A stretch of 64,000 nucleotides of DNA from Corylus avellana (GCF_901000735.1 NC_081542.1:35433689-35497688); one strand, 5' to 3'; positions 1-13,635 are shown, counted from the stretch's first letter. Numbers and translations: made by a program. The notes: generated by a model not told the origin, from the letters alone.

Positions 1-244
1 TCATATTGTTTATATTCCATGAATCCTTGAAAGTTGAATTTGGACCATTTGAGAATAATTCGTGATAAATTTCAAGTAATTCAGCTTTACTTTTGATAAG
101 ATATAACCATGTAGATTATAAAGCGAGAAAAATTAACAACAAAAATACAATGGTAGATGTAAGTGAATTAAATCAATAGTTGAAGCAACAAAGTCACTTT
201 TATTAAATGGCAAAGTAATATAAAACACAATTGAAGGACTTAAA
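1..244. other. Intergenic, nothing recognised
   Basis: AT-rich sequence with no supported reading frame, RNA gene or repeat boundary. It ends where the TGTAACGCC repeat begins. Confidence 0.5.
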
Positions 245-3200
245 ATGTAACGCCCACAAATCTGGCCTTGACTAGTCTGGTAGGGTTACTAGCAATGACC
301 CTAGTTTAGCTAATTGGTAGCTAAATGAGGAACCACCCCTCTAAGCAACATTAGAGTTATTGCATAGGAAGGTGAAATAATCTGAGATGTCTATTAATCA
401 TCAAAGGAGCAAGTATAATTCTCAATACATAGACACAGAGCAACTAATAGAAATAGTAACTTAAGCAAACCTGATAACAATGTGAAGAATTTAATCTTAG
501 ACAAGGTCCGTGGTGGCAACCTTGCCACTCGTCTATTTATAACGATAGGCCTCCTACAAGATGTAATAACTGCGTAAGTCCAAAGACTTAGTAAGTAACC
601 TCCATAGTTGAATATAACATGAGCCAATTTATAGAATTAAACGTGCAATTTGGTAAAAATTTGCAAGAGGTGTTGTCTCTGTTAATACACCATAAAAATA
701 TTATTGACAGAAAATGGTGTACTTTCGGCGGCAATCACCTAAGTATTTTGATGTAGAAAACAAATGTTTTATAGGTCATAACTATCGTATATGGTTTACC
801 TGAGATATTATCCATTCTCATCAGGGTTGGCGCTGTCCTAAGGGATTTGTAATATAATGCCAGTGTACCGACCATTGTACGCTACCTTCCATAACACTAA
901 TAGCCTGACCGAGTCCGACCTCGGGTGGCCCACTGATAAGTGCTAAAATATTCATATTTTCAGCCCTTAACTTGCATGTTTTAATCCTTTGGTTTTGGTT
1001 AATTAGGCCATTTTACTTCCTTTTTTGTATTTTCTTGTATTTTATAGGCTTTTGGAAAAAAAGAAGCGTTTCTGGACAAATTCCAAGCTTAAAGGGCAAA
1101 TTGGAAAGACCTAGAAGATATGGTTAAGCTTAGCCAATCATGGTTAAAGTTTAATCAAATAAAGGAAATGATTAATTCGGAATTTCTCACATTTAAGTAA
1201 AATCGGATTGGATGCAGAATTGGATTCTGAACATGTCTTGGTATTTTGACCATAACTTTCAGTTCAGATATCCGATTGAGGTGATTCAAGCGCCATTGGA
1301 AATATAACTCAAAGGGCTACAAATCATTGTGAAATAAAATTTTCCCAATTCGGAGTCTCGCAAGGCCAAAATCACGTCGCAAGTCAGGATCGCAATTCTG
1401 GGCGAATCCTAGTCCAATTTGGACTTGGGTTTTCTCTATCCTAATTGGACTTGGACTTAAAACTCCGAATTTCCTAGGATTACTAGGGCTTCTAGGACTC
1501 TCCTAAGCTCTATAAATAGACTCCTAAGCCTCACAATTTAAATCATCCTTAAAAAAATCCTTAAATCCTTGGAAGAGGCACAACTTTGGGGAGATGAATT
1601 GGAGGCTACCTTTCGGTTCTTTCTTTCCTTTATCTTTTTTTAGCTTTATTTTCATTATCTGTAACTAACTCTTAAGGAGGGCTAGATTGAAGCCCTAATT
1701 ATGTTTATTTAATATTTCAATATTGGCGCCTTTGTGATAATCATATTGTGTTGCTTAACTTGATTAATTCCTATTTTCATGAATTCCTCATATGGATGTG
1801 ACTGGCCATTATATGCATGTGGTATGGACTAGATAGTTAGATCAATTTGGATGACCGAGTCCTCGGTTTAACATAAGTGACAAAAGAATCCACACCGCGA
1901 TTCTTGGGTTAATCAACATGGGGAACTGGGAGTATACACGCATGCCCTAAGCCTCGTGTGTTTGTCGATTTCCATAGAACATATGCTTTTCTAAAGAACA
2001 ACTTAGTATACATCATGCTAAATCCTTTAGGAAAAAAAAAAAGAGTTAGAGTATACACCCATGCCTAACTCGTTGCTTAGGGAAATCAATAGCTTAAGGA
2101 GTATACACCCATGCCCTTAGGTTGGCAAACATTAGGTATTCATAATATGATTAGATCATTGGCATATTGTTATATTAATTTAGCATAATTAGTGGTGGAT
2201 ATCAAAGCCCTGCCTTTACCTTTACCTTTTCATTTATCTTTATTATCTTTTTATTTCCTTTTTCTCAATATCAAATCTGTGACAATTTGATATTTTAATT
2301 AATTCTAAACAAAATCACAATCTCCGTGGGTTCGACCTCATACTTGCTGCACTATACTATTGTTTTGATTTTGTGTACTTGCGAGTTAAAATGTACTAAA
2401 TATTATCTATTAATTTAAGTAGTATTTGGCACAACACCCACGCTACTAATGATGTACGTCCTGTAGTAATTTGTCCATTAAGGCTACACTGGTCACGAAA
2501 TAGCTATTGGATCCAAGGCCCATATAACACATCAACACATAGTTTGAACATAGAATCAAGTCTATATAGTAGCTCATGGCCATTATACTGCATGTACATG
2601 TGTACCATGTCATTCAATGCATCTTATCAGCAAGTTATTAAAGCAGTTACCAAGTTGTGCAAAAATATAGGCATACTCATATCATACGTGTGCTCAGTCA
2701 GTTGACATATCGCACGTTTTTAAGGAAAGTGTTTGTAAGTGTTTACTTACCTTGTGCGCTCGCTCGAGTCCTCCGACATCACAATTCCCTGCTATAACGA
2801 AATACGACACATGTTATAAGCAGCACTAGAGAACACCCCAGTGACAAAATAAGTTTCTAACTAGTGAAAGCGGTCATCAAAACCCTAAACTCACATATTT
2901 GGGTCACTAGGTGTACATCCTCCTCTCTGGGCGAACGCTCGAACCCAAGGGTGTATGTTCAGTCAGAAGCTCTAAACGGGGTCTTATGCTTCTAAGGTGT
3001 AGTATAACCCATTCTAGGCTCCTAGTAAACAGATGCAAAGTAACACATCATGCTATCATGAAAACTCAAGCAATAAAAGGCGGTTTAAAGCTCTTTAAAA
3101 CATTTTTGGTCTTTGTAAGAAAATAGCTACAAAAACTTATCAAAGCATCTTTAAAACTTGTATGAACACAAAAATGAGAAGTATAGCTCAAATTCCAACT

Positions 3201-3599
3201 GTTTGGTCAAGAAGTTACCATAGAAGACGACAGGGCACCAAGATCTCCTCCCTCTCTCTCCAAGTCACTTCTCACACGAGGGTTAGAGTTTTTCTTGGTG
3301 TAAGGAGAGGCTGAAGTCAAAGGACATGGTTTATATAGGGGTTAGGGCGTGGTTTGGTCTGAAAAGGTGGAGAATGGATTAAAATTGCTTTTCAGACTGT
3401 CAGCGAGTGCTCGGGTACTATTGGGTGAGAGTTCGGGTACTATTACACAATGGACAAAAGGGTTCAGGCGTACGTTTGGAGTATTGCCCAATGTCTCAAA
3501 GACTGGTCGACGAGCACTCGTGGTGGTCCCCCTAGCGTACGCTCGCATTTAAGTCAAGGGCGTATGCTCGGGTAGTTTCCTAGCGTACGTTCGGCCAGT
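245..3599 (-). repeat. LTR-like repeat, copy 1 (interrupted)
   Basis: Begins TGTAACGCCC and ends in GTTCGGCCA, so it has TG...CA ends. It is split by the solo LTR at 934-2436: removing that LTR and one CCCAC rejoins the text seen undivided at 11661-11700. On the minus strand there is a TATA-like CCTATATAAA at 3330-3339, suggesting an LTR read leftward. No protein is encoded. A related copy follows directly at 5155. Family not identified. Confidence 0.5.
934..2436 (+). mobile_element. Solo LTR 1 (Ty3/gypsy type)
   Basis: 1503 bp starting TGATAAGTGCTAAAATATTC and ending AGTATTTGGCACAACA, so the ends are an imperfect inverted repeat with TG...CA. It is flanked by identical 5-bp copies of CCCAC (929-933 and 2437-2441), which marks an insertion. 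There is no internal region or second LTR, so it is the product of LTR-LTR recombination. Its text resembles the LTRs of the element at 5936-11660 (shared blocks with GGTATGGACTAG and ACACCCATGC). Confidence 0.88.
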
Positions 3600-3604
3600 G
3601 TAAC

Positions 3605-5154
3605 TGATAAGCGTCGAATGTTGCACATTCAAGCCCCTTAATTTACATATGTTAATTCCTTAGCATTGTTATTTGTTTGATTTTGTTTTGTTTTTGTGTT
3701 TTCAGGTTATAAATCAAGATGCAATTAATTCCATTGATTTTGGGCTTAAAAGCACACTTTTAGAAGACCTAGAAGATATGGTTAAACTTAACCAATCATG
3801 GTTAACTTTAAATCAAATAAAGAAAAGGATTAATTCGGAATTTCTCAAATTGGAGTCAAAATCGGATTGGATTCAATTTTGGATTCTGCATATGTCTCGG
3901 TATTTTGGCCATAACTTTCAGCTCAAATATCCGATTGAGGTGATTCAAGCGGCACTGGAAAGATAACTCAAATTTCTACAAATCATTGTGAAATATAATT
4001 TTCCTAATTCGGAGCGCCACAATACCAAAATCGCCCCACAAGATAGGAACGCAATTCTGGGCGAATCCTATTCCGATTTGGACTTAGGTTTTCTTTATCC
4101 TAATTGGACTTGGACTTAAATCTCCGAAATTTCTAGGTTTCCTAGGGCTTCTAGGACTGGCTTGCTCCTATAAATAGACCCTTAACCTTCAAGAGAAGGT
4201 GTGCTTAGTTTTAGATACAAAAATCTTCTTGGAGGCTTGACAAGTTGAAGAGGAGATAATCCATGGCAAGAGGCCATCCTAGCACCCCTATGAGCGGCTA
4301 AACCCCTTTGTGGGGTATTGATGTAACCCTATCAAAGCACAATGGTTTGATTGCATTTAATTTCTAGATTTTCAATTTATGCATGTTGATTGTATAACTA
4401 TGAGGATTGCTACAATTGATTTCTGTTCTTCATATTAAATGCAATTGTTCTTAAATTCCAAAATCAATATTTGTGAAATTCTTCTCTTGTCTTAGAAAGT
4501 ATTTTACTTTTATTGATCTCAAATCATTCTTGTTTTCTGTGATTATGAGGATGATGGTTATACAATGGGTTTAATTGACATATGATCAATAGGATTTGAT
4601 AGGCCATGCCTAGGGAAGACGGATTGTACTACACCCTAGTTTAGTGTAATTTAGGTAGACAGTCCGTGCCAACCGAAGATGGGTTACACTTATTCATTGA
4701 TTGTATGTATCCTGTTAAAGATTTTGATAATTTATACCTAGGAAAGACGGGTCGTACCGCATCTTAGTGGTTAGGTGGACGATCCGTGCCAACCGAAGAT
4801 AGATTATGCTTATTCTTTAATAAGGTAGTTTCTTGTTTATTTATAACATGCATAGAATAAATTTCTGGGATTAATTATGATTAGCCATTGTTGTGCGGAT
4901 AGAGGTGAAGTCAATACCCTACACTCTCTCTCTTATTTTAAATCTCTTTTATTTTCATGTACTTTAGTTTTAAAGAAAATCAAACCAAATATCTTTTTAA
5001 TTAAGTTAATTTTAATCTTTCAAATTTTGATAATAAAACCCCTGCAGTCCTTGAGGTTCGACACCCTCTCTATAGCCGTATCCTACAAAGATTCGTTCTA
5101 TTGCGAGTGGTTATTTTTATAATTGATATTTTTGGTCACAAAAATACCACATCA
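3605..5154 (+). mobile_element. Solo LTR 2 (second gypsy family)
   Basis: 1550 bp from TGATAAGCGTCGAATG to AAAATACCACATCA, flanked by perfect GTAAC duplications at 3600-3604 and 5155-5159. It inserted exactly at the start of a TGTAACGCC repeat. An internal TATA-like stretch (CTATAAATAGA, about 4170) fits an LTR promoter. Parts around 3750-4190 resemble solo LTR 1, so the families are related. The short frame at 3673-3966 lies inside it and is not taken as a gene. Confidence 0.87.
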
Positions 5155-5935
5155 GTAACGCCTCCAAAACTGGCCTTGACCAGCCTGGCAGGGTTACTAG
5201 AAATTACCCCAATTTAACCAACAGTTGGTTAAGTGGGAATCGCCCCTCTAAGAATTATCAGAGTTAATGCATAGGAAGGTGAAATAAATCTAACAAATCA
5301 ATAAATCATTACAGGGACAAGTATAATCTTCAAATTAAAGACATGGAGCAACTAATAATATAAAGCAAACCTGATAACAGAGTGAAGATCTTAAAGCAAA
5401 GTCTGAGGTGACAACCATACCACTCTTGGGTTCTAGGAACAAGTTCCCTATTAGAGTAATAACTGGGTAAGTCTAACGACTTAGTAAGTAAACCTCAAAA
5501 TTGGGTATGATATGAGTTAGGCTTTTTGGACCTTTAAAAGTGCTTTTAATTTTTTTACCAAACGAGTACTTTTTTCTTCAAACGGGTTTTTTGAGTGTTA
5601 AAAGCACTTTTAAGCCTCTCAAACGCAATTCCAAACAGGCCATAAGTAGAAATAAACGTGCAATTTTGATAAACATTGAAAATGAGGTGTTGTCTCCGTT
5701 AATACACCATAAAAGCATTGTTTGGTTAATAAAAGAGTGGTTTACTACCGGCGGCAATCGGTTAAGTATTTAATGCAGAAGACTAGTGCTTTATAAGTCA
5801 TAACTATCATATATGGTCTCCCCGAGATATTACCCCTTCTCAGTAGGGTTGGTGCTCTCTCGAGGGACCTGTAATACAATGCCGGTGCTCCGACCATTGT
5901 ACGCTACCATCCATAACACTAGCAACCTAACCGAC

Positions 5936-7220
5936 TGTTAAGTGCCAAAATATTCATATTTTAGCCCTTAAACTTATATATGTTAATTCCGTAGTGTTGT
6001 TAGTTTATGCCATTTTATTCCTTTTCTGTATTTTTTGTGTCTTTGTAGGCCTTTGGACGAAAAGGAAGAAAACCTGGAAGTATTGAGCTTAAAGAACTAT
6101 TTTGGAAAACGCAGGAGGCTCTCGTAGTACGATCGAGCGCACTACAAGCGAAATGACCAGACGAGCGCAAGGCATGCGCTCATGCACACACAAGAAGACT
6201 CGAACGCAGACGTGCGATCAAGCGCACACAAGCTGCCATCGATCGCACCCGTGCGCTGGAGAACAATGAGGTGCGGCCAGAATGCCCTTTCCTTCCATAT
6301 TAGGGTATTCCAAGTCCCACTTGTAATAGGACTAAACCCTACAAATTTTCAAGGTTTACTAGTGTAACAAGGACTTCTAAACACCTATAAACAGACCTCT
6401 TAGCTTCTAGGAAAAAGGAGTGGAGAAAGAGGCACAAGCTTTGGAAAGGAACTGAAGGCTAGATTAAGCGGAGTTTGGGTTTTTCTTCTCTTCCACCTTT
6501 TATTTTGTTATGTAGTTTATATTTTAATTGGGGCTAGATTGAAGCCCTAATCATGTCTTTTTAGGATTTCAATATTAGCGTCTTTGCTACAATTATATTT
6601 TGGTGTATTTAACTTGATTAATTCCTGTTATCTTGAATTCCTCATATGTGTTTGCCTGATCAACATATGCATGTGGTATGGACTAGTTAATTAAATCAAT
6701 TTGGATGACCGAGTCCTGGGTTTAATAAGAGTAATAAAAGAAATCCACACCGGGTTCTTGGGTTAATCAACATAGAGAACCGGGAGTAGACACCCATGCC
6801 CTAGGCTTCATGTGTTTCTCGATTTCCACAGATTTATGCATTCTTAAAGAACAACTTAGTATACACCCATGCTAAATCCTTTAAGAAAGAAAAGAATTAG
6901 AGTAGACACCTATGCCTAATTCATTGCTTAGGGAGATCAATAGCTTAAGGAGTAGACACTCATACCCTTAGGTTGGCAAACATTAGATATACTGGTATGA
7001 TTGGCGCATTGCATATTGTTATCTTAATTAGTCTGAATAGTGGTGGATATCAAAACCCTAATCCTTTTTAGTTTTAGTTTATCTTTTATTTATTTTATTT
7101 ATTTTAAATTCAATTGTGACAATTGAATTTTATCTGTTTTATTAAATAGGAAATTACTTCTAAACATAATTTACCAATCCTCGTGAGAATAATCTCGTAT
7201 TTTCCTGTTGTACTATCGTT
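5936..7220 (+). repeat. 5' LTR of the gag-only element
   Basis: Matches the 3' LTR from TGTTAAGTGCC to about ACTATCGTTTT, then diverges. The last roughly 80 bp and a recognisable primer-binding site are missing. It carries a CpG-rich patch near 6120-6260 with repeated CGATCGAGCGCAC-like words. Confidence 0.75.
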
Positions 7221-7385
7221 TTTCGTTTTCCATTTACTTCTCTGTTTCTATTCTGTTTCAGCTTTGAGGCATTCGACATTCTGTTACCGCGATCAAGCGA
7301 AGACCAAGAGTGATCGAGCGCAGTTCCAAAGGACTTCCGAACAATAGTACTGAAGCTGTTGTGACTAGAAGGGAAAAATCTTCTT

Positions 7386-8794
7386 ATGCAAGGTCGTCGA
7401 TCTCAAGCCGCAACCATCTTTCCACTTGATCCGGAAATTGAGCAAACTATTCGACAAGGGCATAGAGACAACTCTGACACCGAAGAAGAAGAAGAAGTTG
7501 AGGAAACAATGGAGGAGCTGCTAGAAAACCCGCCGCCAATGCGAAGGCCCATGAAGCAGTCTTTCATCCCGAAAAACCCCAACCAACCATCATGCATAGC
7601 CTATCAACCGGAGGTGGAAGGCAATTACTACATATCCCCGCAAATACTCAATGCCTTGACTCACTTTAAAGGCACAGCTACGGAGGATCCAAACTTGCAC
7701 CTCAGGGAGTTCTTTGATCTCTGCAAGCTTCAGAACGTTCAAGGCCTAACTCCGGAGAGACTCAGGTTAGTCTTATTCCCTTTTTCCTTGAAAGACAATG
7801 CTAAGTTGTGGTATAATTCCTTGCCTGTAGAATCCATTCATACTTGGGAAGAGTTGTCCTGCAAGTTCCTAAAGAAGTTCTTTCCCGCTCAAAAGACAAG
7901 GCAGCTTAGAAGGGAGCTTCAATCATTCCAACAAAGAGATGGAGATCTTTTCTTTGAAGCGTGGAACCACTTCAACACGCTGCTTCTTAAGTGTCCACAT
8001 CACAACAAGCCTCAAGATGATCAAGTACAAGCTTTTTATGAAGGTTTAAATGATATTAACAAAGGTATTGTTAATTCAGCTTGTGGAGGTGTGCTGATGG
8101 AAAAGAGGAGTGAGGAAGCCATAGAGCTCTTTGAGACATTGAGTGAACACTCCCAACAATTCTCATCCAAAGGGAGGCAAGGAGTAAAGAGCAAGGGCAT
8201 GTATGAAGTGAACCTGAGTGGTGGACCTCCAAATCAGATGGTTGTTGTGGAAAGAAGCTAGATATGATTGTCAAAGCCATGACTGCTCAAAACGTCTCAC
8301 CTAGTCAACAAGCCGTGCAACCCTAGGTATGTGCTTTATGTTCTCATTGTCATCACACTACTGAGACTTGCCCCTTGTATTCATCTGCAGATCAAGTGCA
8401 AGTAAATTATGTGGGACAGAACAATTATCCTCCCAAGAATAATCCCTACTCCAATACCTACAATCCAGAGTTGCGAAACCACCCCAATTTCTCATGGAGT
8501 AACAATCATAATACTCTGAAGCATCAAGGGCAGCAGAGGAACTACCAACAAGCAAGCCAACCCATGCAAGAACCAAAGTAGAATGACCTGGAGAGTATGG
8601 TACGCACCTTGGAAAATACGCAACGGGAATTCATGAATGATCAAAGACAAATCAATGCAAAAATCGATCAAGCTATGCAAAGACTAAAAGTACAAATGGG
8701 GCAATTGGCTAAGAAGCTGAGTGAAAGAAAACAGGATGGATTTCCATCCCAAACAATACCCAATCCAGGAGCATCTTCTTCGCAACAGAAATAA
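7386..8794 (+). pseudogene. Retrotransposon gag, frame-broken
   Basis: The first frame (7386-8261, 291 residues) has an acidic N-terminal stretch and a gypsy/Athila-type capsid region; short landmarks are LHLREFFDLC, LRLVLFPFSLKDNAKLWY and FLKKFFPAQKT. The frame breaks near 8255 and continues at 8262-8581 and 8597-8794. The middle piece has a CX2CX4HX4C zinc knuckle (CALCSHCHHTTETC), followed by an Asn/Pro/Gln-rich linker and a predicted coiled coil. Gag coats retroelement RNA in cytoplasmic particles. At least one frameshift and two stops make it inactive as it stands. Confidence 0.85.
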
Positions 8795-9486
8795 GAGAAT
8801 AAGAGGAGAACAACAGTCTGGCTGAAAACGTTAAACTTAGCGCTCATGGGAAGCACCTCATAGTTTATCCTATTATTTTTCTATTTGCTTTTCAATTTTT
8901 ATCTTTAGTTTTGTTTTTGTTTCCTTTTATTTGTTTTAGTGTTTTATTTTGTAGGGACGAGTGTGCTTCAGTTCAAGTTTGGGGGTGTGCTATGAGCCAT
9001 GCTATTCCAGACAATTTCGTCCATATCCCGTGTAAATTCTTTCCATGTTATAGACACATTGGGGACAATGTGTAATTTAAGTTTGGGGGTATAGGAGACA
9101 ATTTACACACACTTTCTCCATGTTTTATTTTATTTTTATTTTTATTTTTGTTGTTTATGAAAAGAAAAAAAATTGTCCCAGTTTTATTCTATTTTTATTT
9201 TTGTTGTTTGTGAAAAAAATATATATATATGCATAATCATGTTTGTCTTAAAATTGTGGTTGATCTTAAAAATTGTGATTTGATTTCATTGGTGAGCTTA
9301 AAATTTTGAACACATGATCTGATAATTGAGTTTTTCGGTTTGGTTACTTGCTTAGGACAGTTGAGAATTCACATGTTTGATCTGATCTTACACAAGCACA
9401 TTAACACATAATTTATGGGGTATGACATGAAGTCTGATGTGTGTGTTTCTATGTCTTGGGTGGAACTGGATGATCTATTAGATGGA

Positions 9487-9512
9487 TGTGTGTGTGTGTG
9501 TGTGTGTGTGTG
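9487..9512 (+). repeat. (TG)n microsatellite
   Basis: About 13 uninterrupted TG units inside the noncoding interior of the gag-only element. Confidence 0.9.
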
Positions 9513-10283
9513 ATAAAAAGAAAAAAAAAATGATCATTGATAAGCTTTTCACAATGTAATTGGACCTCTTGCCTCAAAGCATTGAGTGTTCATGTCAAAA
9601 GGTGAAGAATTTTGATTTGGTTAATGTCATGGTTAGTTTGGTTTCGTAGCCTTTTTGACTTGAGTTAGTAAGTCCTAGGGGTGTCTATACACCTAATGTC
9701 CTAAAACCATCTGATTTGGTAGTCATTGACTTAACACTTGTTACATAAGTTAATTAGAAAGCTTAAGGGAACCAAGCATTACACAACCTGACGAAGAAAA
9801 AAAAAATGCCATTGTTGTTCATTTTAATAAGGATTTCAGTGAATTTTGAGATATTGAGACACTACACATTGGAAATAATTGGAAGCTTCATATTTATGTG
9901 CTAGTTCACTTTACATTGTTTCGAACTTGTGATGCCTTAGCATGTCTTTTGTAAGTGATTAAATTTTAAAATTTCAATTCATTGTAAAGATGGAGTTTAT
10001 CTTTTTAAGCTTGTTAATGAATGAGAATCATGGTTTTGAGTGATACCTTAGTTTTTGCATAAATATGAACTCTTGCATGATGTTTGTGGGTAACATTCTT
10101 GGAAAACCCTCACAAGACTTCACTCGTTCTCTAGGGAATTCCTAGGGGTTTAAAAGGCATGTTGCATATGCTAAACGCAATCGTACATCCCACGAAAGAT
10201 GGATTTATCTTTTTGTTTTCTGTTTTCCATTTAGTTTTCAGTATCGTATTGCTAAGGGACTAGCAATATGTAAGTTTTGAGTG

Positions 10284-11660
10284 TGTTAAGTGCCAAAATA
10301 TTCATATTTTAGATCTTAAACTTATATGTGTTAATTCATTAGTGTTGTTAGTTTATGCCATTTTATTCCTTTTTTGTATTTTCTATGTCTTTGTAGGCCT
10401 TTGGAAGAAAAGGAAGAAATCCTAGAAGCATTGAGCTTAAAGAACAATTTTGTGAAAAGCTAGAGGCTCTGGTAGTGCGATCGATCGCAGGGGACCTGTG
10501 ATCGAGCGCACTACAAGCGGAATGACCAGACGAGCACAAGGCATGCGCTCATGTGCACACAAGAAGACTCGATCGCAGACGTGCGATCAAGCGCACACGA
10601 GCTGCGATCGATCGCACTCGTGCGCAAGAGAACAATGAGCTGCGGCCAGAATGCCCTTTCCTTCTATATTATGGTATTCCAAGTTCCACTTGTAATAGGA
10701 CTAAACCCTACAAATTTTCTAGGTTCACTAGTGTAACAAGGACTTCTAAACGCCTATAAATAGACCTCTTAGCTTCTAGGAAAAAGGTTTGAAGAAAGAG
10801 GCACAAGCTCTAGAAAGGAACTGAAGGCTAGATCAAGAGGAGTTTGGGTTTTTCTTCTCTTCCACCTTTTATTTTGTTATGTAGTTTATATTTTAATTGG
10901 GGCTAGATTGAAGCCTTAATCATATCTTTTTAGGATTTCATTATTGGAGCCTTTGCTACAATTATATTTTGGTGTATTTAACTTGATTAATTCCTATTAT
11001 CTTGAATTCCTCATATGTGTTTGCCTGATCAACATATGCATGTGGTATGGACTAGTTAATCAAATCAATTTGGATGACCGAGCCCTGGGTTTAATAAGAG
11101 TAATAAAAGAAATTCACACCGGGTTCTTGGGTTAATCAACATAGGGAACCGGGAGTAGACACCCATGTCCTAGGCCTCATGTGTTTGTCGATTTCCATAG
11201 ATTTATGCATTCTTAAAGAACAACTTAGTATACACCCAGGCTAAATCCTTTAAGAAAGAAAAGAATTAGAGTAGACACCCATGTCTAATTTATTGCTTAG
11301 AGAGATCAATAGCTTAAGGAGTAGACACCCATACCCTTAGGTTGGCAAACATTAAATATACTGGTATGATTGGCGCATTGGCATATTGTTATCTTAATTA
11401 GTCTGATTAGTGGTAGATATCAAAACCCTAATCCTTTTTAGTTTTAGTTTATCTTTTATTTTTATTTTTTTTAAAATTCAATCGTGGCAGTTGAATTTTA
11501 TCTGTTTAATTAAATAGGAAATTACTTCTAAACATAATTTACCAATCCTCGTGAGAATAATCTCGTATTTGCCTGTTATACTATCGTTTTATCTTCTGCA
11601 CTTGAGAGTAAAACATACCAAGTATTTGCTTATTAATTTAGGAGGGTATTTGGCACAACA
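10284..11660 (+). repeat. 3' LTR of the gag-only element
   Basis: 1377 bp with TG...CA ends. It retains the terminal part lost from the 5' LTR and has the same CGATCGAGCGCAC-like cluster near 10460-10630. The element therefore predates the loss at the 5' LTR end. Confidence 0.85.
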
Positions 11661-12204
11661 CCGAGTCCGACCTCGGGTAGCCCACGCTACTAATGATATA
11701 CGTCCTGTAGTGACTGCTCGTTAAGGCCGCGTCGGTCTCGAAACAACTATTGAATCCATGGCCCATATAACAACACACACATTTGACCATAGAATCAAGT
11801 ATATATAGAAAGTCCATAGCCATTATACCACACGTACCGGTGTACCATGTCATACAATACATCTTATCAACCAATTATTAAAGTAATTACCAATTATTAC
11901 AAAAATGTAGACATGCTCATATCATACGCTTGGTCAGTTAGCTGACATATCCCACGTTTTTAACGAAAGTGTTCGTAAGTGTTTACTTACCTCATTCGCT
12001 AGCTTGAGTCTTCTGACATCACGAATCCCTGCTATAACAAAACATGACTCATCACTATAAGCAGTACTAGAGAACTCTATGCGGTTCCATATAATGAAAA
12101 GGGCTACTAAAACCTTGTACCACATTATTGTTGTTAAGGGGACGGGCAGCTTGCTCTCTGGGTGAGCACTCACTCCCTAGGGTGAGCGTTCGGCCAAGGA
12201 GTAA

Positions 12205-12822
12205 TGTAGTGACCCAAATAATTAATTGAGCTTAAGTAGCTTAGTTAGAGGGCTAATTTGAGTTTTGGATCACTAGGAACAGTTGGAAGGGCACTTTGGG
12301 TATTTTGGACTTTCTGACCGGACGTACACTTCTGTTTTTAGTAGAAGACGTACACATGGGGACCACCGTCCTTACGCTGTCAAAAGTATGCCGTAATCTA
12401 CCAATAGTACAAGGACGTACGATAGGGGACCACTAGGCATACACTACTTTTTGGAAAACCTCTGGATAATACCTGGACGTACACTACAGCCTTTGGACTG
12501 CTGTGTAAACAGTACCGAACATATACCCCAATAGTACCAGACGTCCGCTACTTTTCGAAAGAGTTGGTGAACGTCTCCAATTTTTTTCCTCTATAAATAC
12601 TAACCCTACCCTCACCCTTTTCTCATTCAAACTCGGCCCTAGGCTCCCAAAAATCCTTTTGTGAGTGTGTTCTTCTGAGATTGTGTGTTTGTGGAGAAGG
12701 AGAGGTGTTTTCTTGAAGGTTGCTTCTTGAAGGTAACCATCTACACCTAACCTTTTCTTTCTAAGTCGTCATGCTCCTTTAATGCTTTCTAGAGTAGCTT
12801 AGACGTTGGTTTACTACACGTT
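12205..12822 (+). repeat. Partial LTR-like sequence with TATA box
   Basis: Starts TGTAGTGACCC and contains repeated GACGTACAC-type words and a TATA-like CTATAAATAC at 12591-12600, as in an LTR promoter read rightward. It stops where the duplicated segment shared with 53135 begins. No second LTR is visible. Confidence 0.45.
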
Positions 12823-13635
12823 GTTCCACAGGCCCTTTGGGTTCCCACTTCCCACGTTCCCAACTCTTTCTCGGGTAGTCATTTAACTGGGTGTTTCAGA
12901 CCAAAGCTATGGAGCTCCAATAACTCGTAACCCAATCACTGCTTGATGTGTGGATAAAAGCCTTCCTCTACGACTACTTGTGTCTCGAGTCTTAACAACA
13001 TAACACTGACAATTTGAATGCCATGTGTTTGTATTGCGGGATTTGAGTGAGGAAACATTTTCTCTCTTTATCCTGCATTTCTAGGCAACAATATGTAAAT
13101 GATTATATATGTGTTTGTCTATATCTTTTTCCCTGTTCAATTAGAAACTGAGGAAGACTTCTTTTTTATTTTAATCTCTCAAGTTTTAGAACTTCAGAAA
13201 ATTATGTGAGGAATGCCTTATAGTCATTAAGAAAATGATGTGATCAGATATATCCTATGGTCAGCAAAAGACAAGAAAAGATCAGACAGAGTTTAAGGCT
13301 AGTCTAGTAGACCTTAATTAAATTAAAAATTTTGTTTAGGCACATCAGTTAGATTAGTGGAGCCATTGGCATGTTCTATATATTGTGTGTGTGTATCTTA
13401 TTCCCTAAATCATTTAGATTAGTGAAGCCATTGCTTATCATCATTAATGGTATCATAGATTGAACACTATTATCTCATACTTTCTGCTTGTATTAATTAT
13501 GCTATCACATTTCATTATTTATCTCTTTCTTTATTATTATTATTATTTTCTTCTAAACAAGAGTATTAATTGCATACTCATTCCACAAATAATTTATTGT
13601 GTTGCTTATCTACTGAAAAATCTTTTGTAGAGGTT

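Larger units (their letters stand above)
5936..11660 (+). mobile_element. Non-autonomous gag-only Ty3/gypsy element
   Basis: 5.7-kb element with two LTRs (5' 5936 to about 7220; 3' 10284-11660) starting TGTTAAGTGCC and ending TTTGGCACAACA. Flanks are CCGAC on the left and CCGAG on the right, a 4-of-5 target duplication. The interior carries a broken gag (7386-8794) and then passes straight into the noncoding 3' interior, which matches text lying downstream of pol in the Athila-like copies (GTCTGGCTGAA then AACTTAGCGCT). There is no protease, reverse transcriptase or integrase, so it would depend on a relative for movement. Confidence 0.85.
5155..12204 (-). repeat. LTR-like repeat, copy 2, split by an inserted element
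   Basis: The left part (5155-5935) aligns with 245-928 and the right part (11661-12204) with 2442-2900, including the text around GCTACTAATGAT. Between them sits the whole element 5936-11660. The right end is shorter than in copy 1. Copies 1 and 2 are in tandem, so this could be a tandem LTR pair or two adjacent insertions. Confidence 0.5.

Noticed and set aside
7403..7597. Ser-rich minus-strand frame
   Set aside because: Complement of the acidic GAA-rich stretch of gag; a composition artefact.
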